Positions 8,923-16,916 of a stretch of DNA of 18,863 nt are shown here, in pieces (position 1 is the stretch's first letter; every line of letters begins with the position of its first letter). Position numbers and translations under genes: made by a program. Below the pieces are notes generated by a model. That model searched no databases, was not told the origin of the DNA, and was given only the letters and a program-made list of their open reading frames with translations. The stretch comes from JAVBPA01 sp031549925 (GTDB lineage: Bacteria > Bacillota > Clostridia > Oscillospirales > CAG-272): NCBI GenBank assembly GCA_031549925.1, contig JAVBPA010000120.1, forward strand, positions 1-18,863, written 5' to 3'.

Positions 8923-11900
8923 ATGGCAAGAAAAATGAAAACAATGGACGGCAATAACGCCGCGGCATATGTATCTTATGCTTTTACCGAAGTAGCTGCG
9001 ATATATCCTATAACTCCTTCATCGGTTATGGCAGAAGTAACCGACGAATGGTCTGCGGCAGGGCTTAAAAATATTTTTGGTCAGCAGGTCCGCATAGTTG
9101 AAATGCAAAGCGAAGCAGGAGCGGCAGGAGCGGTTCACGGGTCTTTGGCAGCCGGTGCGCTTACCACCACATACACAGCTTCTCAGGGATTATTATTGAT
9201 GATTCCGAATATGTATAAAATCGCGGGAGAACTTCTTCCCTGCGTAATACATGTTTCAGCGCGCGCTCTGGCTTCCCACGCTTTATCAATTTTCGGCGAC
9301 CACAGCGACGTTATGGCTTGCCGTCAGACAGGCTTTGCTATGCTTTGCGCGGGAAATCCGCAGGAAGTTATGGATTTGGGAGCTGTTGCTCACTTGTCCA
9401 CTATAAAAGGACGCGTTCCTTTCTTACATTTCTTTGACGGATTCCGTACCTCGCATGAAATTCAAAAAATCGAGCAATGGGATTATGAAACACTCGCATC
9501 GATGATTGACGCTGATTCCATAGCGGATTTCAGAGCCAGAGCATTGAATCCCGAGCATCCTGTTCTTCGCGGAACAGCCCAGAATCCCGATATATTCTTC
9601 CAGGCACGTGAAGCCTGCAACAGTTATTACAATGAAATTCCCGCTGTAGTGGAACACTATATGGAACAAGTAAACGCCAGGGCAGGAAAGAATTATAAAT
9701 TATTCAACTACTACGGCTCTCCCGACGCAGATAAAGTAATAATCGCAATGGGGTCTGTTTGTGATACAGCGGAAGAAACAATAGATTATTTAATTTCCCG
9801 CGGCGAAAAAGTAGGTCTTTTAAAAGTTCGTTTATACCGTCCTTTCTCCGTAAAACATTTCCTTGATGAGCTTCCCGAAACGGTACGCAGTATCGCTGTT
9901 ATGGACCGCACAAAGGAACCCGGAGCTGTCGGCGAACCGCTTTTCCTCGATATAATCAACGCGGTGCGCGGAACGAAATATGAATCCTGCAAAATTATCG
10001 GCGGACGTTACGGTCTCGGATCAAAAGATACCACACCTGCCGATATAATCGCGGTTTACCGTAACCTTGAATCCGCTCAGCCTAAAAACGGATTCACAAT
10101 CTCAATAAACGATGATGTTACCAAACTTTCGCTTCCAGCAGGCGAAAATCCCGATACAGTTCCCGCAGGAACAGTTTCCTGTAAATTCTGGGGTATCGGA
10201 GCTGACGGTACTGTCGGAGCAAATAAAAATTCCATTAAAATTATCGGAGACCATACAAACAAATACGCTCAGGCGTACTTTGCGTATGACTCGAAAAAAT
10301 CCGGCGGTTTGACGATATCTCACCTCCGTTTCGGCGATAAACTTATAAAATCAACTTATTATGTATCAAAAGCTGATTTTGTAGCCTGCCATAATATCGC
10401 GTATCTTGATAAATACGACATGACACGCGACTTAAAACAAAACGGTACTTTCCTGCTTAATACAGGCTGGAACGCGGAAGAACTCGGCGAACGTCTGCCC
10501 GCAAAAGTAAAACGTGAACTTGCGGCAAAAAAAGCAAAATTCTATACGGTTGACGGAGTGGCAATCGCACGCGAACTCGGACTCCGCGACAAATTCTCAA
10601 TGGTATTGCAAGCTTCTTTCTTTAAGCTCGCAAACATTATACCGATAGATGAAGCCGTTAAATATATGAAAGACGCGGTTGTAAAATCATTCGGAAGCAA
10701 AGGCGCGGATATCGTATCCATGAACCAGTCCGCTATCGACCGCGGTATCGAATCCCTTGTAGAAATACCGATTCCGGAATCATGGGCAAACGCTTCTGAT
10801 GAATCTGCTCCCGCAGAATGTGACCGCGGCGGCGAAACGATGCTTAACCGTTTTGTCCGCGATATATTAAATCCCGTATCGGCTCAAAAAGGAGACGATC
10901 TTCCGGTTTCCGCATTCACAAAAGAAGCGGACGGAACATTCCCGCAGGGGCTTGCCGCTTTTGAAAAACGCGGTATAGCTATCGACGTTCCCGAATGGAA
11001 GAGTGAAAACTGCATACAGTGTAACTTCTGCTCTTACGTATGTCCCCACGCGGTAATCAGACCCGTTCCGGTAAAAGACGGTACAGAAATACCCTCTGAT
11101 TTTGAAACTGTTCCTATGACAGCGTTGGCTGGATATAAATTCGGAATTGCAATCTCCGCATACGACTGCACCGGCTGCGGTTCCTGCGCTGCCGTATGTC
11201 CGGGCAAGAAGGGCGAAAAAGCTCTTGTTATGAAACCGCTTGATACTCAGACAAACAAACAGAAAAATTATGATATAGTATACAAAACCGCCGACAACAC
11301 CGAAGTACTTGAAAAATTCAAACCCTCAACAGTTAAGGGTTCGCAGTTCAAACAGCCGTTGCTTGAATTCTCAGGCGCATGCCCCGGATGCGGCGAAACA
11401 CCTTACGCAAAACTTATCACACAGCTTTTCGGAGACCGTATGATAATAGCCAATGCAACCGGATGCTCTTCTATCTGGGGAGGTTCTGCTCCTTCAACAC
11501 CTTATACGACAAACAAGTTCGGATACGGTCCTGCCTGGGCAAACTCTTTATTTGAAGATAACGCGGAATACGGTTTCGGTATGGCAACGGCGACACGCCA
11601 GCGCCGCGAAAAACTCGCAGACATAGTAACAAAATTCGCGGAATGCGGATGGGATGTTCTCGAAGGACCGGCAAAAGCATGGCTTGAAGCCAGAAACGAC
11701 GGAGAAGCATCAAAAGCGGCTGCCCCGGCACTCGAAGCGGCTCTGATAAAAGCCGACGCGGAATGCGGAACCTGCGGCTGTGAAATGGATATTCTCTACA
11801 AACAAGCTCTTGCTATGAAAGATATATTCGTGAAAAATTCCATTTGGATATTCGGCGGAGACGGATGGGCGTATGATATCGGATTCGGAGGACTCGACCA

Positions 11901-12471
11901 TGTTATCGCTTCCGGCGAAGATGTAAATATAATGGTATTTGACACTGAAGTATATTCCAACACAGGCGGACAGGCTTCAAAAGCAACACCTACCGGATCG
12001 ATCGCGCAGTTTGCCGCTTCAGGAAAAAATCAGAAAAAGAAAGACCTCGCTTCCATCGCAATGTCATACGGCTATGTTTATGTAGCTCAAATAGCTATGG
12101 GTGCCGATTACAATCAATGTATCAAGGCTATTACAGAAGCGGAAGCATACAAGGGACCTTCTATCATTATCGGTTATGCTCCATGTATCAACCACGGTAT
12201 CAAAGGCGGACTTACAGGAGCTATGGCTGAAACAAAGAACGCGGTTAACGCAGGCTATTGGTTCAATTTCCGTTATAACCCCGAAACAACTCCTAAATTC
12301 AGCCTCGATTCAAAAGCTCCGTCGGGTTCATACGCAGACTTTATCATGACAGAAACCCGTTACAGCGCGCTGACACGTTCTTTCCCGGAACGCGCTAAAG
12401 AATTGTTTACACAGGCTGAAGAACAGGCAAAAGAGAAATACGCATCTCTCGCTGACAGAGCCGGCAAATAA
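8923..12471 (+). CDS. nifJ: Pyruvate:ferredoxin (flavodoxin) oxidoreductase, single-chain
   Basis: A 1182-residue homodimer-type enzyme that oxidises pyruvate with CoA to acetyl-CoA and CO2 and passes electrons to ferredoxin or flavodoxin in the cytoplasm; central to anaerobic metabolism. Domains: N-terminal TPP-dependent alpha domain (about 1-240, with Glu64 in the MQSEAGAAGA motif that activates TPP), transketolase C-like domain (about 260-400), gamma domain (about 415-620), a two-cluster ferredoxin domain (Cys697/700/703/707 and Cys749/752/755/759), and the C-terminal TPP/metal domain. The latter has Cys820, Cys823, Cys848 and Cys1088 placed as ligands of the proximal 4Fe-4S cluster, and the GDGWAYDIG TPP motif at 979-987. 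All expected cofactor residues are present and length is typical. It has its own promoter and an apparent terminator, so it is probably monocistronic. The GGAGG site sits about 13 bases before the ATG, slightly long. Confidence 0.98.
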   Translation: MARKMKTMDGNNAAAYVSYAFTEVAAIYPITPSSVMAEVTDEWSAAGLKNIFGQQVRIVEMQSEAGAAGAVHGSLAAGALTTTYTASQGLLLMIPNMYKIAGELLPCVIHVSARALASHALSIFGDHSDVMACRQTGFAMLCAGNPQEVMDLGAVAHLSTIKGRVPFLHFFDGFRTSHEIQKIEQWDYETLASMIDADSIADFRARALNPEHPVLRGTAQNPDIFFQAREACNSYYNEIPAVVEHYMEQVNARAGKNYKLFNYYGSPDADKVIIAMGSVCDTAEETIDYLISRGEKVGLLKVRLYRPFSVKHFLDELPETVRSIAVMDRTKEPGAVGEPLFLDIINAVRGTKYESCKIIGGRYGLGSKDTTPADIIAVYRNLESAQPKNGFTISINDDVTKLSLPAGENPDTVPAGTVSCKFWGIGADGTVGANKNSIKIIGDHTNKYAQAYFAYDSKKSGGLTISHLRFGDKLIKSTYYVSKADFVACHNIAYLDKYDMTRDLKQNGTFLLNTGWNAEELGERLPAKVKRELAAKKAKFYTVDGVAIARELGLRDKFSMVLQASFFKLANIIPIDEAVKYMKDAVVKSFGSKGADIVSMNQSAIDRGIESLVEIPIPESWANASDESAPAECDRGGETMLNRFVRDILNPVSAQKGDDLPVSAFTKEADGTFPQGLAAFEKRGIAIDVPEWKSENCIQCNFCSYVCPHAVIRPVPVKDGTEIPSDFETVPMTALAGYKFGIAISAYDCTGCGSCAAVCPGKKGEKALVMKPLDTQTNKQKNYDIVYKTADNTEVLEKFKPSTVKGSQFKQPLLEFSGACPGCGETPYAKLITQLFGDRMIIANATGCSSIWGGSAPSTPYTTNKFGYGPAWANSLFEDNAEYGFGMATATRQRREKLADIVTKFAECGWDVLEGPAKAWLEARNDGEASKAAAPALEAALIKADAECGTCGCEMDILYKQALAMKDIFVKNSIWIFGGDGWAYDIGFGGLDHVIASGEDVNIMVFDTEVYSNTGGQASKATPTGSIAQFAASGKNQKKKDLASIAMSYGYVYVAQIAMGADYNQCIKAITEAEAYKGPSIIIGYAPCINHGIKGGLTGAMAETKNAVNAGYWFNFRYNPETTPKFSLDSKAPSGSYADFIMTETRYSALTRSFPERAKELFTQAEEQAKEKYASLADRAGK

Positions 12472-12627
12472 TTTAAAAAATTGCGGAATCAAATACAAAA
12501 GGGATTTTAAAGATATACGAAACGAAAAAACAATTAAGTTATTACAGTTAAATTATAATTTGTTTTATTAGTCGATTTTTACATTCTTTATAAATTCGTT
12601 TAAATTTGTTCTTTTATAAATAACTAA

Positions 12628-12686
12628 AAAGTCTGCTTGATTTTAATGTAAACAACACATAATCTCGGGCAGACTTTGGTTTTTTT
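12628..12686 (+). terminator. Long-loop intrinsic terminator after nifJ
   Basis: AAAGTCTGC at 12628-12636 pairs perfectly with GCAGACTTT at 12669-12677 (9 bp), followed by GG and seven T residues to 12686. The 32-nt loop is unusually long for an intrinsic terminator, and the stem lies about 157 nt after the nifJ stop. It probably ends nifJ transcripts before the next gene. Confidence 0.55.
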
Positions 12687-12691
12687 AAAAT

Positions 12692-12808
12692 ATTACAGCA
12701 ATTAAAAATAATTTTGAAAACGCAGATAAAACGCAAAATTTAATTTTTTTTAACATTACAACAGTTAAAAATAATTTTGATAAATCAGATAAAATGCAAA
12801 ATTTAATT
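12692..12808. repeat. Two-copy imperfect tandem repeat, 63-bp period
   Basis: Copy 1 spans 12692-12745 and copy 2 spans 12755-12808, each 54 bp, differing at 6 positions by my hand alignment. Within each copy AATTTTG can pair with a downstream CAAAATT (7 bp). Four of the six differences fall in the segment between these arms, so the arms are unchanged in both copies. The repeat ends about 85 bp before the glutaredoxin-like gene. Confidence 0.8.
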
Positions 12809-12892
12809 AAAATAAATATATTTGCAATAAATTTTAAAACTGTTTTTATGTAGAATATTTTATATATTATTTTTTCAAAGAGGAATTCAAAC

Positions 12893-13159
12893 ATGGAATT
12901 ATTATATTTTAAACTGCTTCACTGTCCTTATTGCAAAGAAGCGGATAATTTTATCCGTGAGCTTAAAGAGGAAAATCCGGAATATAAAAACATCGGTATA
13001 AAAATCATCGATGAAGCAAAAGAAACAGAGCTTGCCGCGAGTTATGATTATTATTATGTTCCGACTTTTTTCTCCGGCAAAAGAAAGCTGCACGAGGGAG
13101 CTTCCACAAAAGAAAAAATCCGTTCTGTTTTCAATGAAGCTTTAAAAGAAAACAGTTGA
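12893..13159 (+). CDS. Glutaredoxin-like thiol-disulfide protein
   Basis: A small 88-residue thioredoxin-fold protein, predicted cytoplasmic, likely a thiol-disulfide oxidoreductase. It opens with a short beta strand and the CPYC redox motif (Cys11, Cys14), which is typical of glutaredoxins, and carries the cis-proline loop YVPTFF with Pro57, which faces the active site in this fold. The length suits a minimal glutaredoxin or NrdH-like protein. The lack of further recognisable glutathione-site residues leaves its electron donor open: glutathione, thioredoxin reductase or another low-molecular thiol. A good ribosome site AAAGAGG (12877-12883) precedes the ATG by 9 bases. It follows nifJ on the same strand but across a terminator-like hairpin, so it is probably transcribed separately. 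Confidence 0.85.
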   Translation: MELLYFKLLHCPYCKEADNFIRELKEENPEYKNIGIKIIDEAKETELAASYDYYYVPTFFSGKRKLHEGASTKEKIRSVFNEALKENS

Positions 13160-13187
13160 ACGGAAGTTTCGTATTTTAGTATTATAT

Positions 13188-13202
13188 ACAGTTAATAACT
13201 GT
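13188..13202. repeat. Short inverted repeat after the glutaredoxin-like gene
   Basis: ACAGTTA (13188-13194) and TAACTGT (13196-13202) form a perfect 7-bp inverted repeat around a single A. It lies 29 bp beyond the stop codon, so an operator role for that gene is unlikely. There is no T-run, and a one-base loop cannot form a normal hairpin without opening pairs. Function unknown. Confidence 0.5.
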
Positions 13203-13314
13203 AAACAATTAATTAAGCAATTATAAAAAAGTCCGGTATTATCGCACAAAATCAGACTTGGAATCCTTTCCTTGCGCTCTCATGCAATTTATTGATGAGA
13301 TTTTACTTCTAAAG

Positions 13315-13332
13315 CTGTTTCAACGGAAACAG
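13315..13332 (-). terminator. Compact hairpin past the zinc-ribbon gene
   Basis: CTGTTTC (13315-13321) and GAAACAG (13326-13332) form a perfect 7-bp stem with a 4-base loop, about 27 bp beyond the stop of the leftward membrane-protein gene. Only a short T-run follows on the minus strand, so as an intrinsic terminator it would be weak. Confidence 0.35.
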
Positions 13333-13358
13333 AGAATTCCGCTAAATCATTATAAGCT

Positions 13359-14516
13359 TCATCTTTTTAATTTTGCCCCGCAATTTATGCAAAAATTATT
13401 GTTCGGGCCGTTTTTTTGTCCGCATTCCGTACAAAAAACAGATTTCTGAACATTTTGCTGCTGCTGATTTATTTGCTGCTGATTTGTCCGCTGATATTGA
13501 TTTGTGTTTGGCTGCTGCGGATATTGGATGTTTTTTTGATTAACCTGCGGATTCATTTGCGGCTGTACAGGATTTGCTTTTGCGATTTCAAGCTTATCAT
13601 ATGTGCTTGAAAAATATTCTTCCTCGCGTTGCCCTCTTACATAAAGATCACGGTATTTTTTTGAAAGGCTGCAAAGTCTGCCGTACAAATCATAAGTTAT
13701 GGATGTAGCGGAAGCGGAGGATATATAACGTTTCATTGTGTTTATAAATATCCAGCTGTCAAGAAATGCGATTTTAAACATAATGGAAAACAATAAAGAA
13801 ATCATAACGGAAGGAATCCACGCATAAGACATAAAAAGCGAACATAAAGCGTTTATGGGAAAAAACATAAGGACAGCGATGATTATTACGGATATTATCG
13901 AAATAATCATCATAACCGCGGCATTGCGCAGCAATTTTTTCCAATGGCAGAAATATACCACTACCCCCTCCGCCGCGCTTTTGCTTATGCTTAAATCATC
14001 CATGTAAAAAGTATATCCTATACAGCAGTTTGCTATATTTGAAAGCGACATTGAAATAAGCATGTTTACCGGAGAATAAGGACCTCCCGCTCCCGGTATT
14101 TTTCCGTATACTCCGCCGGAACGGTTTATAGTATCCTGTAATTGTCTGATTGATGAGAGAATTCTTCTTCTCAAAGAAAAATATTCACTTGGCTTTTCGT
14201 AACGCTCACGTATAGCTTCCCTTGCCACTTCGGTTATACCGTCCGGTATTTCCCCTGAGATAAGTATTCCGGTTATAGCCGCTATATGTCCCGCTCCGAG
14301 TGAAAAATATACATATCTCGATATTAAAAATACAATAAAAGCAGCAAGAGCAAACCATACTGTAAACATTACAAGCTTTACTTCGTCGTCAAATAATGCG
14401 GCTATCAGCATTAAAACAGCAAGTACTATTGTTACTGCAGCCGTTATTATAAATCCCGCGGCAAGTTTCAGAAGGCTGAATTTTATCGTCTTCGAAAATA
14501 CCCGTCCTGATTCCAT
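13359..14516 (-). CDS. Multi-spanning membrane protein with C-terminal zinc ribbon
   Basis: A 385-residue protein of unknown function. Hydrophobic segments suggest four to five membrane helices: about 14-41, 48-72, possibly 150-170, 198-220 and 222-252. A soluble stretch (about 253-316) follows, then a Q/N-rich low-complexity linker (about 317-358), and a zinc ribbon at the C-terminus with Cys362-x2-Cys365 and Cys376-x2-Cys379 in the FCTECG...FCINCGAKL pattern. Zinc ribbons of this type are common at the ends of Bacillota membrane proteins, where they are thought to mediate interactions; the role here is not known. The linker is encoded by CTG-rich repeats (on the plus strand, 13450-13500) that could change in length by slippage. 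The ATG start has a modest GGGGA ribosome site. The gene stands alone, between a converging glutaredoxin-like gene and the end of the upstream cluster, under a strong promoter. Confidence 0.8.
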   Translation of the reverse strand: MESGRVFSKTIKFSLLKLAAGFIITAAVTIVLAVLMLIAALFDDEVKLVMFTVWFALAAFIVFLISRYVYFSLGAGHIAAITGILISGEIPDGITEVAREAIRERYEKPSEYFSLRRRILSSIRQLQDTINRSGGVYGKIPGAGGPYSPVNMLISMSLSNIANCCIGYTFYMDDLSISKSAAEGVVVYFCHWKKLLRNAAVMMIISIISVIIIAVLMFFPINALCSLFMSYAWIPSVMISLLFSIMFKIAFLDSWIFINTMKRYISSASATSITYDLYGRLCSLSKKYRDLYVRGQREEEYFSSTYDKLEIAKANPVQPQMNPQVNQKNIQYPQQPNTNQYQRTNQQQINQQQQNVQKSVFCTECGQKNGPNNNFCINCGAKLKR

Positions 14517-14585
14517 TATGTTTTCCCCGTTCGTTTTATCTGAATTTTATTATTTTTATATTTCTTTTATAGTTTCAGTTTAACA

Positions 14586-14615
14586 ATTATAATATAAAAT
14601 CATGTATTTTGTCAA
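14586..14615 (-). promoter_or_regulatory. Consensus sigma-A promoter of the zinc-ribbon gene
   Basis: On the minus strand, TTGACA (14615-14610) and TATAAT (14591-14586) are both perfect consensus hexamers, separated by 18 bases. The start would fall near 14579, giving a leader of about 60 nt before the ATG at 14516. This is the best promoter match in the window and suggests substantial expression unless a repressor acts. Confidence 0.8.
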
Positions 14616-14698
14616 GTAATAGGGATATATTAATAATATACGGCAAAATGGGAATAACATCAGAATACTCCAATATGTTTTGCGGTTTTTTGTTATAA

Positions 14699-14750
14699 AC
14701 TTTTTTGAAAAACTATTTTTTTTGAAAAACTATTTTTTTTTGAAAAATTA
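14699..14750. repeat. Three-unit T-tract/GAAAAA tandem array
   Basis: Three successive units of a T-tract followed by GAAAAAcTA-like sequence, with T-tracts of 6, 8 and 9 bases and a period of about 17-18 bp. The varying tract lengths look like products of slippage. On the minus strand it directly follows the terminator hairpin at 14755-14783. Confidence 0.75.
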
Positions 14751-14754
14751 AAGA

Positions 14755-14783
14755 GATTCTGTAAAAACTAAAATTACAGAATC
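14755..14783 (-). terminator. Terminator hairpin of the nagB-like cluster
   Basis: GATTCTGTAA (14755-14764) and TTACAGAATC (14774-14783) form a perfect 10-bp stem with a 9-base loop. On the minus strand it is followed by a T-rich stretch (TCTTTAATTTTTC), whereas the plus-strand side has none. It lies about 105 nt after the stop of the nagB-like gene. Confidence 0.65.
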
Positions 14784-14887
14784 CCATATTCAGATTGTTT
14801 TTAATAACATTTATAAAAATTTTTATAATTGACAATATTATTGCAATGACAAAATATTAATGGATATTTTAATCCAAAGCCTGCTTT

Positions 14888-15838
14888 TCAATTACATTCC
14901 GCCGCCAAAGGGCCCGCAAGATCACGCAGATAGAAAAGCTTGCCCGGCAAAGTCGGCATAAAGGATGAAGGAACCCATATATCGGGACCGTAACCCAAAG
15001 TCATAGCGAAGCTAAGTCCCTGCCATTGCATACCCCGTCCGAGAAGACCGTCGCAGCCGCCGATTATATAATCCGCCGAATAAATAAGAGCCGGACCTAC
15101 TGTATTTGCACGGCAAGGAACAAGAGTTGTGCGTGATTTAAAGCTGGTTATCGCATTTTGTTCAATTGTCAGGGGGTGAAGCTTAGCTCCGATTCTATGC
15201 GTTTGCGCCATCCATTCTGCTTGGCTTTTAAATTCAGCGGCAAAATGAGGTTCCCAAAAAGCTATATGACAAACCCTGCCTATACCGAAAACGATTACAA
15301 GCTTAGCTCCTTCTTTCCGCAAAGAAGCAATTTTTTCCGCGTACAGAGGGAGGTTGTCCTTTGTCGCAAAATTTCGTTGATTTTCCGGAACGGTCAATTC
15401 TCCCAGAGGATTATATAAAGCCTGTTCCATCGCATATTTAAAAGCGGCGGGATTATCGCTCGGTAAAGTGTTCCCTTCCCCGTCAGACCATTCATCCATA
15501 TTAAAGCAGTAAAGATGATCGCATTTTACATTCCATTCGCGGAGAAAATAAACTGCCCAACGGTACATTCCCATCGGTCCGACCGGTAATATAAATATCA
15601 GTTTTTGTCCGTCATCTCGGGCCTTTTTTATTTGATGAGCTATTTCGTGCCCCATATAAGTATCAAAATCATAGATATTATCGCATTGTACAGTAGAAAA
15701 AGCATCATTCCAAAAAGATCTGCGGCGCAATGTTTCTTCCGGCGTTGCTCCTACGCAGGATTCGATTCTTTCAAGATCCCAACCGGCAGGCAAAAAATCC
15801 TCCAGCAATGATCCTTTCACTGTTGATAAAAAATTCAT
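14888..15838 (-). CDS. Divergent NagB-family (glucosamine-6-phosphate isomerase-like) protein
   Basis: A 316-residue cytoplasmic protein of the NagB/6-phosphogluconolactonase fold. NagB enzymes convert glucosamine 6-phosphate to fructose 6-phosphate and ammonia. Family landmarks: a phosphate-loop-like VGPMGMY at 86-92, FNMDEW at 112-117 (Asp115 matches catalytic Asp72 of E. coli NagB), and GIGRVCHIAFWEP at 185-197, which aligns with the GxGxDGHIAFNEP signature. His191 and Glu196 match His143 and Glu148, but the position of Asp141 is Val189 and the following Gly is Cys190. The protein is also about 50 residues longer than E. coli NagB, mostly at the N-terminus. It may therefore catalyse a different isomerisation or be a non-deaminating relative; calling it a true deaminase would overreach. 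A strong GGAGG ribosome site (15848-15844) lies 5 bases before the ATG. It follows ddh by 66 bp and ends the cluster. Confidence 0.8.
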   Translation of the reverse strand: MNFLSTVKGSLLEDFLPAGWDLERIESCVGATPEETLRRRSFWNDAFSTVQCDNIYDFDTYMGHEIAHQIKKARDDGQKLIFILPVGPMGMYRWAVYFLREWNVKCDHLYCFNMDEWSDGEGNTLPSDNPAAFKYAMEQALYNPLGELTVPENQRNFATKDNLPLYAEKIASLRKEGAKLVIVFGIGRVCHIAFWEPHFAAEFKSQAEWMAQTHRIGAKLHPLTIEQNAITSFKSRTTLVPCRANTVGPALIYSADYIIGGCDGLLGRGMQWQGLSFAMTLGYGPDIWVPSSFMPTLPGKLFYLRDLAGPLAAECN

Positions 15839-15904
15839 TACAACCTCCGAATATATTTATATATTTTATTTCCTTTTATATTCTTTTAATATCATTAAAC
15901 TATA

Positions 15905-16882
15905 TCAAAGCATTTCGCGGCGCAGTTCTTCCGGTGTTTTCGGCGAAAACATTGCCGGAGGAACATCAAGCATGGAGAATGCTCCGTTTTCGCCTTTAGC
16001 TGATAACCTGACAACCGCTCTGGCTGATGAAACCAAAACGGAAGCCGTAAATTCGGGATTTGATTCCAATTTCAGGCTATATTCAATTATTTGTTTCAAG
16101 CCCGAAGCGGTCGTTCCTCCTCTGATTACAAAACCTCCGTGAGGCATACCGGAATGATTTTTGAAAAGTTCATCCATACTTATAAAATTAACTTCCGTAT
16201 CGTAATCCGCGAAATAATCGGGCATGTTCTTTATTTCAGCTTCGATTTTATTTTTATCATAATTTTCAGCGGCTGCGACATAACAAATCCGCTGATGCTT
16301 TTCTCTTGTTTTAAAATCCGGCTGTTCTCCGCTTCTGACAGCTTCCACCGCGTTTTCATAAGGCACCGTATACTGTACTGCTCCCGTAACCCCTTCTATC
16401 CTGCGTATGGCATCGGAGTGACCCGCGCTGACTCCCGGCCCCCAAAAGGTATAATTTGTGCCCTGCGGAAGTATAGAATGTGCGTATACCCTGTTTACTG
16501 AAAACATACCGGGATCCCAGCCGGCAGAAATAAAAGCTGTTTTTCCGCCCTCTTTTGCCGCTTCGTCCATGTTTTTAAAATATTCGGGAATTTTAGCGTG
16601 AGTATCAAAACTGTCTACCGTGTTAAATCTTTTGGCGAAATAGGGTCCCCATTCGGGAAGATCTTTTGCTGATCCTCCGCATAAAATCAAAACATCTATT
16701 TCTGTTTTAAGCTTGTCCGCATCTGAAAAAGAATAAACCGGTACGTTGGGAGTAAGTATTTTAACCGAAGAGGGATCACGGCGTGTCAAAACCGCTTTCA
16801 ATTCCATATCTTCATTTTGTGTTATGGCAAGTTCTATTCCGCGTCCAATGTTTCCATATCCGGCAATTGCAATTTTAATCAT
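15905..16882 (-). CDS. ddh: meso-Diaminopimelate dehydrogenase
   Basis: A 325-residue NADPH-dependent enzyme that converts tetrahydrodipicolinate and ammonia to meso-diaminopimelate in one step, bypassing the succinylase, acetylase and aminotransferase routes; the product feeds lysine and peptidoglycan synthesis. Seen in the sequence: Rossmann motif GYGNIGRG (8-15), LTRRDP (32-37), DSFDTHAKIPEY (90-101), SAGWDPGMFSVNR (119-131), FWGPGVSAGHSDAIRR (146-161) and HSGMPHGGFVIRGG (243-256), all characteristic of the Ddh family; length matches the usual 320-330. The ATG at 16882 is chosen because the protein then starts MIKIAIAGYGNIGRG as in relatives; an in-frame TTG at 16933 would add 17 unlikely residues and overlap mnmM. 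The ribosome site GAAAGGG (16903-16897) is about 14 bases away, which is long. The start lies 34 bp after the mnmM stop, consistent with co-transcription. Confidence 0.95.
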   Translation of the reverse strand: MIKIAIAGYGNIGRGIELAITQNEDMELKAVLTRRDPSSVKILTPNVPVYSFSDADKLKTEIDVLILCGGSAKDLPEWGPYFAKRFNTVDSFDTHAKIPEYFKNMDEAAKEGGKTAFISAGWDPGMFSVNRVYAHSILPQGTNYTFWGPGVSAGHSDAIRRIEGVTGAVQYTVPYENAVEAVRSGEQPDFKTREKHQRICYVAAAENYDKNKIEAEIKNMPDYFADYDTEVNFISMDELFKNHSGMPHGGFVIRGGTTASGLKQIIEYSLKLESNPEFTASVLVSSARAVVRLSAKGENGAFSMLDVPPAMFSPKTPEELRREML

Positions 16883-16916
16883 ATTTTTGTTTATAACCCT
16901 TTCAGTTGGTTTGGTT

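Larger units (their letters stand above)
12472..12892. other. Intergenic region with terminator and tandem repeat
   Basis: This 421-bp AT-rich gap contains a 12-bp perfect palindrome (AAATTATAATTT, 12550-12561), a terminator-like hairpin (12628-12686) and a two-copy tandem repeat (12692-12808). The last stretch before the glutaredoxin-like gene carries TATA-rich DNA and a ribosome site AAAGAGG at 12877-12883, but no clear -35/-10 pair. I see no convincing gene in it. Confidence 0.7.
14517..14887. other. Intergenic region between zinc-ribbon gene and nagB-like gene
   Basis: This 371-bp AT-rich gap holds the promoter of the leftward zinc-ribbon gene (14586-14615), a T-tract repeat array (14699-14750) and the terminator hairpin of the nagB-like cluster (14755-14783). 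No gene is visible. Confidence 0.75.

Noticed and set aside
11471..11731. Minus-strand 86-codon frame inside nifJ
   Set aside because: Shadow frame within a strongly conserved gene; no family features.
12685..12894. Minus-strand 69-codon reading frame with an internally repeated hydrophobic peptide
   Set aside because: It is produced by the 63-bp tandem repeat in AT-rich DNA, has no ribosome site, and ends in the T-run of the terminator; not supported as a gene.
14699..14750. CRISPR-like spacing of the T-tract array
   Set aside because: Units are directly adjacent without unique spacers, and no cas gene is present.
14829..14858. TTGACA followed by AT-rich DNA on the plus strand
   Set aside because: No good -10 at proper spacing, and it would point into the 3' end of the leftward nagB-like gene.
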